64,000 nt of DNA from DAOTXL01 sp034435455. GTDB lineage: Bacteria > Chloroflexota > Anaerolineae > JAAYZQ01. A model generated the notes under the pieces. It was not told where the DNA came from, searched no databases, and saw only the letters and a list, made by a program, of their open reading frames with translations. Made by a program: the position numbers and the translations under genes. Positions 1 to 7,761 of the stretch are shown piece after piece. Position 1 is the stretch's first letter. Each line of letters begins with the position of its first letter. The stretch covers positions 1 through 64,000 of the forward strand of contig DAOTXL010000118.1 of the NCBI GenBank assembly GCA_034435455.1, read 5' to 3'.

Positions 1-129
1 TTCCGGGCGGTGGGGGAGAAGGTGCAGGCGTTGTTCGACTACCACCCCGGCCGCAGCCTGGCGGAGGCGGCCCCGGTGCAGGAGTTCCGGGAGGAGGAAC
101 TGACGGCATTGGGCGAACGACCCCACTGA
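1..129 (+). CDS. C-terminal end of an unidentified protein (5' truncated)
   Basis: An open frame runs from the first base to TGA at 127-129 and gives the last 42 residues of a protein (ending LTALGERPH). No motif is visible and I do not recognise the family. It stops 25 bases before the first HdrA gene and is on the same strand, so it probably belongs to the same operon. It is real coding sequence rather than chance mainly because its composition and spacing fit the operon; the product cannot be named from this fragment. Confidence 0.5.
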   Translation, partial: FRAVGEKVQALFDYHPGRSLAEAAPVQEFREEELTALGERPH

Positions 130-154
130 GGCCTGATGCAGTACGGAGCAGCAT

Positions 155-2911
155 ATGACTGAAGCAAAGAGACAACCGGCTGCCCTGGTGATCGGGGCAG
201 GGATTGCCGGCATCCAGGCGGCGCTGGATATCGCCGGGGCAGGGTTTCCGGTGTACCTGGTGGAGCGAGAGCCAAGTGTGGGGGGGCACATGGCCCAACT
301 GGACAAGACCTTCCCCACCCTGGACTGCTCAGCCTGTATCCTGACCCCCAAGATGGTGGATGTAGCCGGCCACCCCAACATCGAGCTGATGACCTACAGC
401 GAGGTGGTGAGCGTGGAAGGGGAAGCGGGGGCCTTCCGGGCACGGGTTCGCAAAAAGGCTCGCTATGTGGACATCGGCAAATGTACCGGCTGCGGCGATT
501 GTGCCAAGGTCTGTCCGGTGCTCGTGCCCAACGAGTTTGATCTGGAGATGGCCAACCGCCATGCCACCTACATTCCATTTCCCCAGGCCGTACCCAATAA
601 ATACACCATTGATAAACGCGGTTGGCCGCCTTGCAAAGATGCCTGCCCGGCCCACATTGACGTTCAGGGATATGTCGCCCTCATCGGCCAGGGCAAGTTC
701 GCCGAAGCGCTGGCCCTTATCCGCCGCACCATCCCTTTCCCCGGCGTTATCGGCCGGGTGTGCAACCATCCCTGCGAGACGGCCTGCAACCGGGGCCAAT
801 ATGACCAACCCATCGCTATCTGTGCCCTGAAGCGCTTCGTCGCCGACTATGAGCAACAGGCAGCGGGAGAGCCGGGGGACAAGGGGGCCGGGGAGCAGGC
901 GGGTAAGGCAGCAGGGGAGCAGGGGAGCAAGGCACAGCGCGTGGCCATCGTCGGTGCCGGGCCGGCGGGGTTGACCGCTGCCCACGACCTGGCGCTTCAG
1001 GGGTACGGCGTGACTGTGTTCGAGGCGCTGCCGGTGGCCGGCGGGATGCTGGCTGTAGGCATCCCGGACTACCGCCTGCCCCGCGCTGTGCTCGACGCCG
1101 AGATCGCCCGCATTCAGGCCCTGGGCGTCGAGATCCGGCTGAACACCCCCGTCGGCGGTGAGGGGGGGCCGACGTTCGACGACCTTTGCCGCGAGTATGA
1201 TGCCCTGTTCGTCGCCGTAGGCGCCCATCGGGAACTTCAGCTTCGCATCGAGGGGGAAGACCTGGCCGGGGTGATGCCCGGTGCCCTGTTCTTACGGCAG
1301 ATGAACCTGGGGCAGGCGGTGGGCATCGGCAAGCGGGTGGCCGTGATCGGCGGGGGAAACGTGGCCATTGACGCTGCCCGCTCGGCGTTGCGCCTGGGGG
1401 CCGAGTCGGTGACCATCCTCTACCGCCGCTCGCGGGCCGAGATGCCGGCCAGCCCGTGGGAGGTCGAAGATGCCGAAGAGGAGGGGGTCCAGATCCACTT
1501 CCTGGCCAACCCGATCCGCATTCTGGGCCGGGATGGCAGGGTTGTCGGAATCGAGTGCGTCCGCATGGAACTGGGCGAACCGGACGCCAGCGGCCGCCGT
1601 CGCCCCATCCCGGTGCCCGGTTCCGAGTTTGTGCTGGAGGTGGATACGGTCATCCCGGCCATCGGCCAGTCCCCCGACCTGGATTTTGTGAGCAATGGCG
1701 CGCTGCCGGTCACCCGATGGGGTACCCTGGCTGCCGACCCGGAGACGCTGGCCACCGAGGTGCCGGGGGTTTTTGCCGGCGGCGATGCGGTCAGCGGGCC
1801 GGCTACGGCCATCAAGGCCATCGCCGCCGGAAAACGGGCCGCCGAGAGCATCCACCGCTATCTGCAAGGCGAGCCGCTGGCCCGCCCGGATAAAAGCCTG
1901 CCGGTGGTGCCCTATGAAGAGGTAGACCTGCGGCGGGCACGGCCACAGGCCCGCGCTCCCATGCCCAAACTGGCTCCGGAAATCCGCATCACCAGCCTGG
2001 CCGAAGTGGAATTGGGGTTCAGCCAGGAGCAGGCCGTGGCCGAGGCGTTGCGCTGCCTCAACTGTGCCGTCTGCTCCGAGTGCCGCCAGTGTGTGGAGGC
2101 CTGCCAGGCAAAGGCCATTGACCACGACATGCGCGACGAGATCGTAGAGTTGGAGGTGGGGGCGATTGTCGTCGCTACCGGCTTTGACCTGTTCGACGCC
2201 GCCCGCGAGCCCGAGCTCGGCTATGGGCGCTATCCCAACGTCATCACCGGCCTCCAGTTCGAGCGGCTGTCCTCGGCATCGGGGCCGACGGCGGGCAAAA
2301 TCAAGCTGAACGGCGTAGAACCGAAAGATATTGTGTTCATCCACTGTGTCGGTTCGCGGCACAAGCAGGTAGATGTGGAGTATTGCTCCCGTGTGTGCTG
2401 CATGTACACCGCCAAGCAGGCGCACCTGGCCCACGACAAGGTGCCGGGTGCCAGAGTCACCGTGTTTTATATGGATGTACGGGCCTTTGGCAAAGGGTTC
2501 GAAGAGTTCTACGACCGGGTGCGGGCCGAGGGCATCACCTACCGGCGCGGCAACCCCTCGGAGATTTTCAAGCGGGGCGACAAGCTGATCGTCCGCGCTG
2601 AGGATACGCTGCTGGGCAAGACGGTCGAGGTGCCCGCCGATCTGGTGGTCCTGGCTGCCGGGGTCCGCCCCCGCGCCGATGCCGACCGGCTGGCCGAGAT
2701 GCTGGGCCTGGAGTTCTCCGAGGATGGCTTTTTTGCCGAAGCTCACCCTGAACTGCGCCCGGTGGATACCAACCGGCCGGGCATCTTCCTGGCCGGCAAC
2801 TGTCAGGCCCCCAAAGACATCCCCGACACGGTGGCCCAGGCCAAAGCCGCAGCCGCCGGGGCGATTGTGGAACTGTCACGGCTGAAGCAGGAACGGGGCG
2901 CGGTGAAGTAG
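155..2911 (+). CDS. hdrA: HdrA-like FAD/iron-sulfur protein with inserted GltD-like NAD(P)H oxidoreductase domain
   Basis: 918 residues; ATG preceded by GGAG. HdrA is the FAD subunit of heterodisulfide-reductase-type complexes that split or merge electron flow. Seen in order: FAD-binding GAGIAG (about 14-19); the HdrA signature with C58 and C61 (DCSACILTPKM); a 4Fe-4S motif at about 110-120 (CTGCGDCAKVC); a GltD-like insert at about 155-600 with its own Cys-rich helical part, GAGPAG and GGGNVAIDAA dinucleotide folds; a second Cys cluster near 633-655; and the HdrA ligand set C731, C744, C748, C749 (C-x12-C-x3-CC) that holds the unusual cluster next to the flavin in methanogen HdrA. It lacks the N-terminal HdrA domain and the C-terminal double ferredoxin domain. 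The insert suggests direct NAD(P)H use. A Gly/Glu/Lys-rich linker lies at about 236-260. Upstream of an HdrD-like gene, a second hdrA and etfBA. Confidence 0.9.
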   Translation: MTEAKRQPAALVIGAGIAGIQAALDIAGAGFPVYLVEREPSVGGHMAQLDKTFPTLDCSACILTPKMVDVAGHPNIELMTYSEVVSVEGEAGAFRARVRKKARYVDIGKCTGCGDCAKVCPVLVPNEFDLEMANRHATYIPFPQAVPNKYTIDKRGWPPCKDACPAHIDVQGYVALIGQGKFAEALALIRRTIPFPGVIGRVCNHPCETACNRGQYDQPIAICALKRFVADYEQQAAGEPGDKGAGEQAGKAAGEQGSKAQRVAIVGAGPAGLTAAHDLALQGYGVTVFEALPVAGGMLAVGIPDYRLPRAVLDAEIARIQALGVEIRLNTPVGGEGGPTFDDLCREYDALFVAVGAHRELQLRIEGEDLAGVMPGALFLRQMNLGQAVGIGKRVAVIGGGNVAIDAARSALRLGAESVTILYRRSRAEMPASPWEVEDAEEEGVQIHFLANPIRILGRDGRVVGIECVRMELGEPDASGRRRPIPVPGSEFVLEVDTVIPAIGQSPDLDFVSNGALPVTRWGTLAADPETLATEVPGVFAGGDAVSGPATAIKAIAAGKRAAESIHRYLQGEPLARPDKSLPVVPYEEVDLRRARPQARAPMPKLAPEIRITSLAEVELGFSQEQAVAEALRCLNCAVCSECRQCVEACQAKAIDHDMRDEIVELEVGAIVVATGFDLFDAAREPELGYGRYPNVITGLQFERLSSASGPTAGKIKLNGVEPKDIVFIHCVGSRHKQVDVEYCSRVCCMYTAKQAHLAHDKVPGARVTVFYMDVRAFGKGFEEFYDRVRAEGITYRRGNPSEIFKRGDKLIVRAEDTLLGKTVEVPADLVVLAAGVRPRADADRLAEMLGLEFSEDGFFAEAHPELRPVDTNRPGIFLAGNCQAPKDIPDTVAQAKAAAAGAIVELSRLKQERGAVK

Positions 2912-2934
2912 GGCGGGATGCCATCCCGTCCCAC
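2908..2934. repeat. GTAGGG-type intergenic palindrome, copy A
   Basis: Arms GGGCGGGATG and CATCCCGTCC (9 of 10 pairing) follow a GTA edge. The TAG stop codon of the preceding hdrA (2909-2911) lies inside the edge. One member of a dispersed family in this window (see 13106, 45614, 55648, 58995, 60193). Confidence 0.6.
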
Positions 2935-2973
2935 AGCGGGAGCGGGTTGGTGCTCAGAAAAAGGGGGAAAGCC

Positions 2974-3234
2974 ATGGACAGGGAGGAAGAAGTGGTGAAA
3001 GAGGCGCGTGCAGCTTACCAGGTTGGGGGGCAGGTGGCGCTCGCAGAAGACCAGCAAGAACAGTATGTCGTGAACCGTGAGGGGAAAAGGGTTGGCGTGA
3101 TCCTTTCCTTCGAGCGCTATCAGCAGATGAGGGAGGACTTGCACGATCTGGCTGTGGTCGCCGAACGCCGGGGAGAGGAATCCATCAGTCTGGAAGAGAT
3201 GAAGCGGCGGCTGACAGAAGATGGCCTCTTATAG
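2974..3234 (+). CDS. Phd/YefM-like antitoxin of a decayed RelE-type pair
   Basis: 86 residues from ATG 2974, which has an AAGGGGG ribosome site; a longer TTG start at 2947 is less likely. The protein has the pattern of small type II antitoxins: a short beta/alpha N-terminal region in which the chain reads as a 'keep or remove' DNA-binding fold (QYVVNREGKRVGVILSFERY) followed by a charged helical tail ending in EEMKRRLTEDGLL. It overlaps the start of a RelE-like reading frame by 14 bases, the usual antitoxin-toxin arrangement. The toxin partner is truncated, so this antitoxin is probably an orphan. Family call rests on pattern and context, not on an alignment. Confidence 0.6.
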   Translation: MDREEEVVKEARAAYQVGGQVALAEDQQEQYVVNREGKRVGVILSFERYQQMREDLHDLAVVAERRGEESISLEEMKRRLTEDGLL

Positions 3235-3442
3235 CGTTGTCTTCCAACCGTCGGTCCATAAGGAACTGCAACGGCTGCCCAAAACCGCCGTCGCCCATGT
3301 TTTGATGAGGCCGACACCGTGGCCCAGGCCAAAGCGGCGGCGGCAGGGGCCATTGTGCTGCGGTGAGATTGTCGGGCAGGGCCTTCCTCGAACACGCCGA
3401 CGAGTTTGTGCTGGAGCCGATGCCCGCAAGAACATCCTGTAG
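3221..3442 (+). pseudogene. truncated RelE/ParE-type toxin
   Basis: The frame begins MASYSVVFQPSVHKELQRLP, typical of the first strand and helix of RelE-family mRNA interferases, but similarity ends at about residue 28 (AVAHVLM). RelE proteins are normally 80-95 residues with catalytic basic residues in the C-terminal half; those are missing. The rest of the frame is low-quality Arg/Pro-rich translation of a different gene fragment (the HdrA tail at 3304-3366, in another frame). It starts inside the antitoxin gene. A broken toxin is the simplest reading. Confidence 0.6.
3304..3366 (+). pseudogene. remnant of a third HdrA C-terminus
   Basis: In the frame of 3304 the DNA encodes DTVAQAKAAAAGAIVLR followed by TGA. 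The same stretch occurs near the ends of both intact HdrA proteins in this window (DTVAQAKAAAAGAIVEL in the first, DTVAQAKAAASSALIPL in the second). No start codon or upstream HdrA sequence accompanies it; it is fused directly to the broken toxin gene. This points to a deletion or recombination that removed an hdrA copy except for its last 18 or so codons. Confidence 0.65.
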
Positions 3443-3481
3443 GGTAACATTCCATCGCTGCCATCAGGCCAAGGGGGTACC

Positions 3482-4618
3482 ATGAAAGTCAACACCCAAG
3501 AATTTGTCCAACAGTACACACTGTTGGAGTGCATCCAGTGCGGGCGCTGCACCGGCGGCTGCCCGGTCTCTATCAAAACAACGCTGAACATCCGCAGCAT
3601 CATCTACGAGTGCCTGGTCGAAGATACCGTGGATCCCAGCCTCATGCCGGTGCTGTGGGACTGCACCAACTGCCTGACCTGTACCATCCGCTGCCCCAAA
3701 GATATCAAGCCCGCCGATGTGATCATTGGCCTGCGGGGCTACATCGTTGGTGAGGGCAAGGGGGTGCCGCCCCGCGTCCGCGACGCGCTGATGAGCGCCT
3801 TCACCCGGGGCAACACCCTGGGCTTTGCCACCGAGGACCGCGACGGCTGGACCGAGGGCCTGGAGTTTGAGGTGCCCAACGTCCTGGACACCGGCCAGAC
3901 CGACCTGCTGTTCTATGTCGGCTGCACCCCGGCCTACGACCCCCGCGTCCAGCCGGTTACCCGTGCCCTGGCGCGGGTGTTCCGGCAGGCAGGCATCGAG
4001 TTCGGCACGCTGGGCGTGGACGAGATGTGCTGCGGCAACGAGATCCGGCGCATCGGCGAGGCGGAGGGCTTTGCCGACATGGTGCAGGGCTTTCACGAGA
4101 TGCTCCAGGAGTTCAAGGCGCGGCGGATGGTGACCGTCTCGCCCCACTGCTTCAACGCCTTCCACAACGAGTATGGTGAGCTGCCCTTCCCGGTGCAGCA
4201 CTACACCCAACTCCTGGTCGAGCTGCTGGACGGCGGCAGGCTGGCCCTGCCTAACCAGGTGCGCAAAAAGGTCACCTACCACGACCCCTGCTTCCTGGGC
4301 AAACACAATCGGATTTATGATGAACCGCGCTATATTTTGCAGCGCATCCCCGGCCTGGAGTTCGAGGACCTGGACCGCAGCCGGGAACGGAGCGTGTGCT
4401 GCGAGGGCGGCGGCGGGCGGATGTGGGCCGAGGGGACCAACGTCGAGGAGCGGCTGGCCCACCAGCGGGTGCGCGATGCTGTGGCCCTGGGGGCCGAGGT
4501 GCTGGCCGTGGCCTGCCCCTTCTGCCTGCTGACCCTGGAGGACGCGGTCAAGATCTTGGGGCTGGACGACAAGATCCAGGTCATGGACATCATGGAGTTG
4601 GTCGCCCAGGCGATGTGA
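3482..4618 (+). CDS. HdrD-like protein: fused HdrC (two 4Fe-4S) and HdrB (CCG domains)
   Basis: 378 residues; ATG preceded by AAGGGGG. N-terminal HdrC-like part: C17-x2-C20-x2-C23-x3-C27 and C61-x2-C64-x2-C67-x3-C71, two cubane ferredoxin motifs. Then two cysteine-rich CCG domains, as in HdrB/HdrD, GlpC and LutA: the first around FYVGCTPAYD and DEMCCGNE (about 140-185), the second with HDPCFLGKHN and SVCCEGGGG (about 265-310). In HdrB these modules bind non-cubane clusters that reduce a disulfide. HdrD-type fusions occur in soluble Hdr-like complexes with HdrA. It sits between the two hdrA genes and upstream of etfBA, so it probably takes electrons from HdrA; the final acceptor is unknown. 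Confidence 0.85.
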   Translation: MKVNTQEFVQQYTLLECIQCGRCTGGCPVSIKTTLNIRSIIYECLVEDTVDPSLMPVLWDCTNCLTCTIRCPKDIKPADVIIGLRGYIVGEGKGVPPRVRDALMSAFTRGNTLGFATEDRDGWTEGLEFEVPNVLDTGQTDLLFYVGCTPAYDPRVQPVTRALARVFRQAGIEFGTLGVDEMCCGNEIRRIGEAEGFADMVQGFHEMLQEFKARRMVTVSPHCFNAFHNEYGELPFPVQHYTQLLVELLDGGRLALPNQVRKKVTYHDPCFLGKHNRIYDEPRYILQRIPGLEFEDLDRSRERSVCCEGGGGRMWAEGTNVEERLAHQRVRDAVALGAEVLAVACPFCLLTLEDAVKILGLDDKIQVMDIMELVAQAM

Positions 4619-4631
4619 GGTTCTGCCATCC

Positions 4632-4769
4632 TTGTGCCGGGAGATTAACGAGACGGTCTACGACCCGGAAGAGTTTGCGCAGCGGCGCCGCGAGGGGGAC
4701 GCTTTCCTGAAGCGGGTGTTGGCAGGGCCGAAAATCGCCCTGGTAGGAGACCTGGATGCCCTCGCTTGA
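4632..4769 (+). pseudogene. C-terminal remnant of an MNT-type nucleotidyltransferase
   Basis: In the frame ending at TGA 4767-4769 the DNA encodes REINETVYDPEEFAQRRREG and a further 20 or so residues (FLKRVLAGPKIALVGD). This matches the usual C-terminal end of minimal nucleotidyltransferase proteins that pair with HEPN proteins. The catalytic GS-x10-DxD N-terminal half is absent and no start codon is present. It follows the HdrD-like gene directly. Confidence 0.5.
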
Positions 4770-4836
4770 GGAGTTGCAGCGAGAAGGCTGGATCAACGAC
4801 TTTCCTTCGCCGGCCTATGTTGATCGAGACGGTTGA
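4756..4836 (+). pseudogene. N-terminal fragment of a HEPN-domain partner gene
   Basis: ATG 4756 overlaps the end of the nucleotidyltransferase remnant, the classic MNT-HEPN order. The frame reads MPSLEELQREGWINDFPSPA and stops at 4834. The opening (short Met-Ser-Leu-Glu-Glu-Leu helix) resembles HEPN proteins, but only 26 codons remain of the usual 130 or more. Assignment depends mostly on the adjacent nucleotidyltransferase tail. Confidence 0.35.
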
Positions 4837-4879
4837 GAGCCGGTTGACAAGTGAGAGAACTGACGAGGACCAGGAAACT

Positions 4880-6844
4880 ATGGCATCGAGAATCGGCGTG
4901 TATGTCTGCCATTGTGGGATCAACATCGCGGCCACGGTGGACTCGCAGGCCGTAGCCCAATACGCGGCAACGCTGCCCCACGTGGTCGTCGCCCGCGATT
5001 ACGTGTACATGTGCTCCGACCCCGGCCAGGAGATGATCCAGCAGGATATCCGGGACTATGGCCTGGACCGGGTAGTGGTGGCCTCCTGCTCCCCGCGGAT
5101 GCACGAGACCACCTTCCGCACCGTCGTCCAGGAGGTGGGGGTCAACCCCTATCAGTTCGAGATGGCCAACATCCGGGAACAGTGCTCCTGGGTCCACACC
5201 GACCGGGCAGTGGCCACCCAAAAGGCCAAGGAGTTGATCGCCGGTGTGGTGGCCAAGGCGGCGCTGCTGGAACCGCTGGAGGAACGACAGGTAGCCGTTA
5301 CTCCCGCGGCCCTGGTCATCGGCGGGGGTATCGCCGGGCTGGAGGCGGCCCTGGACATCGCCGAGGCGGGATATCGGGTCTATCTGGTCGAGCAGCAGCC
5401 CAGCCTGGGCGGGCGGATGGCCCAGCTCAACAAGACCTTCCCGCGATTGGAAGAGGCCGGGGCGCTGGTCGCCGCCGAGATGGCACGGGCCATGGCCCAT
5501 CCCAACATCCAGGTGCTGGCCTACAGCGAGGTGGCCGATGTCCAGGGCTATATCGGCAACTTTGAGGTGACGGTGCGGCACAAACCGCGCTTTGTGGACC
5601 CGGACAAGTGCACGTCGTGCGGCAAATGCGCCGAGGCCTGCGTCCTGTCCGGCCGGGTCCCCGACCGGTTTCAAATGGGCCTGGGCCGACGGGCAGCCAT
5701 CTTCAAGCCGTTCCCCCGTGCCTTGCCGGCGACCTACACGGTGGACCCGGCCCATTGCCTCTTACTGACCGAGGGACGCTGTGAAGAGGGTCCTCCCTGT
5801 GCCCTGGCCTGTCCCGAGGGCGCGGTGGATTTCAGCCAGCAGGAACAGCAGAGCCAGGTCAAGGTAGGGGCCATCGTCGTCGCTACCGGCTATGACCCGT
5901 TCGACGCAGCCCGCAAGCCCGAATTCGGCTACGGACGTTATCCGGGCGTGCTTACGGCGTTAGAGTTCGAGCGGCTGGCGGCAGCGGACGGCCCGACCGG
6001 GGGGCGCATCGTCGTGCCTGGCAGCGACAGGCCGCCGGAGCACGTGGTTTTTATCCATTGTGTGGGCTCGCGCGACAAGCAGTTGGGCAATCCCTATTGC
6101 TCGCGGGTATGCTGCATGTACACCGCCAAGCAGACCAACGTCGTCCTGGATCAGTGTCCCGATGCCCGTGTGACGGTCTTTTACATGGACGTGCGCGCCT
6201 TTACCAAGGGGGGCGAAGAGTTCTACGACCGGGCGCGGAAACGGGGCGTGCGCTACCGGCGCGGCAATCCCTCCGAAATCTATCGCCGGGGCAACAGGCT
6301 GGTGGTCCGCGCCGAAGATACGCTGCTGCACAAAACGGTCGAGGTTGAGGCCGACCTGGTCGTCCTGGCTGTCGGCCTGGAACCGGGCCGGGCCGGCCAT
6401 GAGGTGGCCAGGCTCCTGAAACTGTCGCGCACCGCCGACGGCTTTCTCGCCGAAGCCCATCCCAAGCTGCGCCCGGTGGATACCACCAGCGACGGCATCT
6501 TTCTGGCCGGCACCTGCCAGGGTCCCAAGGATATCCCCGATACGGTGGCCCAGGCCAAAGCGGCCGCCTCCTCAGCCCTGATCCCCCTCAGCCTGGGCCA
6601 GGCCCGGGTGGAGGCCATCACCAGCGCCATCGTCCAGGAGATGTGCGTCGGCTGCGGCCTGTGCCGGGATGCCTGCGTCTATGGCGCCCTCAGCCTCCAT
6701 CCCTGGCGGGGGGTGATGGTCGTCAACGAGGTGCTGTGCAAGGGGTGCGGGGCCTGCTCGGTAGCCTGTCCCTCGAAGGCGATCACCCTGGGGCATTTCA
6801 CCCAGAAACAGACGCTGGCCATGCTGGACGCGATGCTGGGCTAA
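4880..6844 (+). CDS. hdrA: HdrA-like FAD/iron-sulfur protein with N-terminal and C-terminal ferredoxin domains
   Basis: 654 residues from ATG 4880 (MASRIGVYVCHCGINI); this start gives the normal HdrA length and N-terminus. Domains: N-terminal HdrA domain with C10, C12, C45, C70 (about 1-140); FAD fold GGGIAG near 148; inserted ferredoxin region with CTSCGKCAEAC at about 244-254; the cluster ligands C394, C407, C411, C412; and a C-terminal double 4Fe-4S ferredoxin (CVGCGLCRDAC and CKGCGACSVAC, about 592-635). Odd: the segment that in most HdrA reads DCSxCI is LEEAGALV here, so those cysteines are gone. The first HdrA keeps them but lacks both terminal domains, so the two proteins are complementary. 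In an operon with the HdrD-like gene and etfBA. Confidence 0.9.
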   Translation: MASRIGVYVCHCGINIAATVDSQAVAQYAATLPHVVVARDYVYMCSDPGQEMIQQDIRDYGLDRVVVASCSPRMHETTFRTVVQEVGVNPYQFEMANIREQCSWVHTDRAVATQKAKELIAGVVAKAALLEPLEERQVAVTPAALVIGGGIAGLEAALDIAEAGYRVYLVEQQPSLGGRMAQLNKTFPRLEEAGALVAAEMARAMAHPNIQVLAYSEVADVQGYIGNFEVTVRHKPRFVDPDKCTSCGKCAEACVLSGRVPDRFQMGLGRRAAIFKPFPRALPATYTVDPAHCLLLTEGRCEEGPPCALACPEGAVDFSQQEQQSQVKVGAIVVATGYDPFDAARKPEFGYGRYPGVLTALEFERLAAADGPTGGRIVVPGSDRPPEHVVFIHCVGSRDKQLGNPYCSRVCCMYTAKQTNVVLDQCPDARVTVFYMDVRAFTKGGEEFYDRARKRGVRYRRGNPSEIYRRGNRLVVRAEDTLLHKTVEVEADLVVLAVGLEPGRAGHEVARLLKLSRTADGFLAEAHPKLRPVDTTSDGIFLAGTCQGPKDIPDTVAQAKAAASSALIPLSLGQARVEAITSAIVQEMCVGCGLCRDACVYGALSLHPWRGVMVVNEVLCKGCGACSVACPSKAITLGHFTQKQTLAMLDAMLG

Positions 6845-6963
6845 AGATCGGCGGGATGGATGGATTTTGGTAGCCCAGGTCCTTGACTTTGTGCGGGAGC
6901 CGATCCGAGAATATACGAGAGGAAAAGGTTGATGAGCAACCGAGACTACTCGAAGGAGGTACT

Positions 6964-7752
6964 ATGAACTCAATCGTCTGTCTCAAAGAAGTCCCCGACA
7001 CCGAGACCCGTATCCAGGTCCGGGACGGGGCGGTCGTCGAGGAGGGGATCCAGTACGTGGTCAACCCCTACGACGAGTTTGCCCTGGAGGAAGCCCTCAA
7101 GTGGCAGGAGGCCCGCGGCGGCAAGGTGACGCTGGTCAGCCTGGGACCGGAACGGGCGCGGGAGAGCATCCTCAAGGGCCTGGCCATGGGCGCCGACGAG
7201 GTATACCACCTGGCCGACCCGTCCTTCCTGGGCGGCGACGCCTATGCCACCGCCAGGGCCCTGGCAGCAGCCATCCAAAAGATCGGCGGTTACGACGTCA
7301 TCTTTTGTGGCAAGCAGGCGGTGGACGACGACAACGCCGCCGTGGGGGCCATGCTGGCCGAGCTGCTCGACCTGCCCCACGTCTCGGTCGTCACCAGGCT
7401 GGAACTGGATATCGAGGCCCGGACAGGCCGCGCCGAACGGGAGATCGAAGGCGGCAAAGAGGTGGTCGAGTTTTCGCTGCCGGCGGTCATCACGGCCCAG
7501 AAAGGGCTGAATGAGCCGCGCTACCCGTCGTTCAAGGGAATCCGCCAGGCGCGGAGCAAGCCCTTCACCCAGTGGACCGTGGCCGACGTGGGAGTAGAGC
7601 CGGGCATCGTCGGCATGAGCGGGGCCAGGGCGCAGGTCCTGGAGATCCTGCCGCCACCGGAGCGGCCGCCCGGCCGCATCATCCCCGGCGAGCCGGCCGA
7701 GGCGGCCAGGGAAGTGGTGCGCCTGCTGCGCGAAGAAGCGAAGGTGATCTAG
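6964..7752 (+). CDS. etfB: electron transfer flavoprotein subunit beta
   Basis: 262 residues from ATG 6964, which has a perfect GGAGGT six to eight bases upstream; the frame is open further 5' but without a better start. EtfB binds AMP or, in bifurcating ETFs, a second FAD. Seen: N-terminal MNSIVCLKEVPDT, typical of EtfB, the segment NPYDEFALEEAL, and the nucleotide-loop region GKQAVDDDNAAVGAMLAE at about 116-133. This loop resembles the DGDTAQVGP loop of bifurcating ETFs in position but not fully in sequence, so bifurcation is possible but not shown. Nine bases separate it from etfA. Downstream of two hdrA genes and an hdrD-like gene, suggesting that ETF and Hdr exchange electrons. Confidence 0.92.
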   Translation: MNSIVCLKEVPDTETRIQVRDGAVVEEGIQYVVNPYDEFALEEALKWQEARGGKVTLVSLGPERARESILKGLAMGADEVYHLADPSFLGGDAYATARALAAAIQKIGGYDVIFCGKQAVDDDNAAVGAMLAELLDLPHVSVVTRLELDIEARTGRAEREIEGGKEVVEFSLPAVITAQKGLNEPRYPSFKGIRQARSKPFTQWTVADVGVEPGIVGMSGARAQVLEILPPPERPPGRIIPGEPAEAAREVVRLLREEAKVI

Positions 7753-7761
7753 GAGGCGATC

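Noticed and set aside
39..578. Long reverse-strand frames opposite hdrA1 and other GC-rich genes
   Set aside because: They are antisense shadows of real genes, with Pro/Arg/Gly/His-rich sequence and no ribosome sites or recognisable domains.
6845..6963. Short frame reading VAQVLDFVREPIREYTRGKG before etfB
   Set aside because: It resembles the end of a small antitoxin-like protein, but it has no start, no ribosome site and only 20 residues, so it cannot be supported as a gene or remnant.
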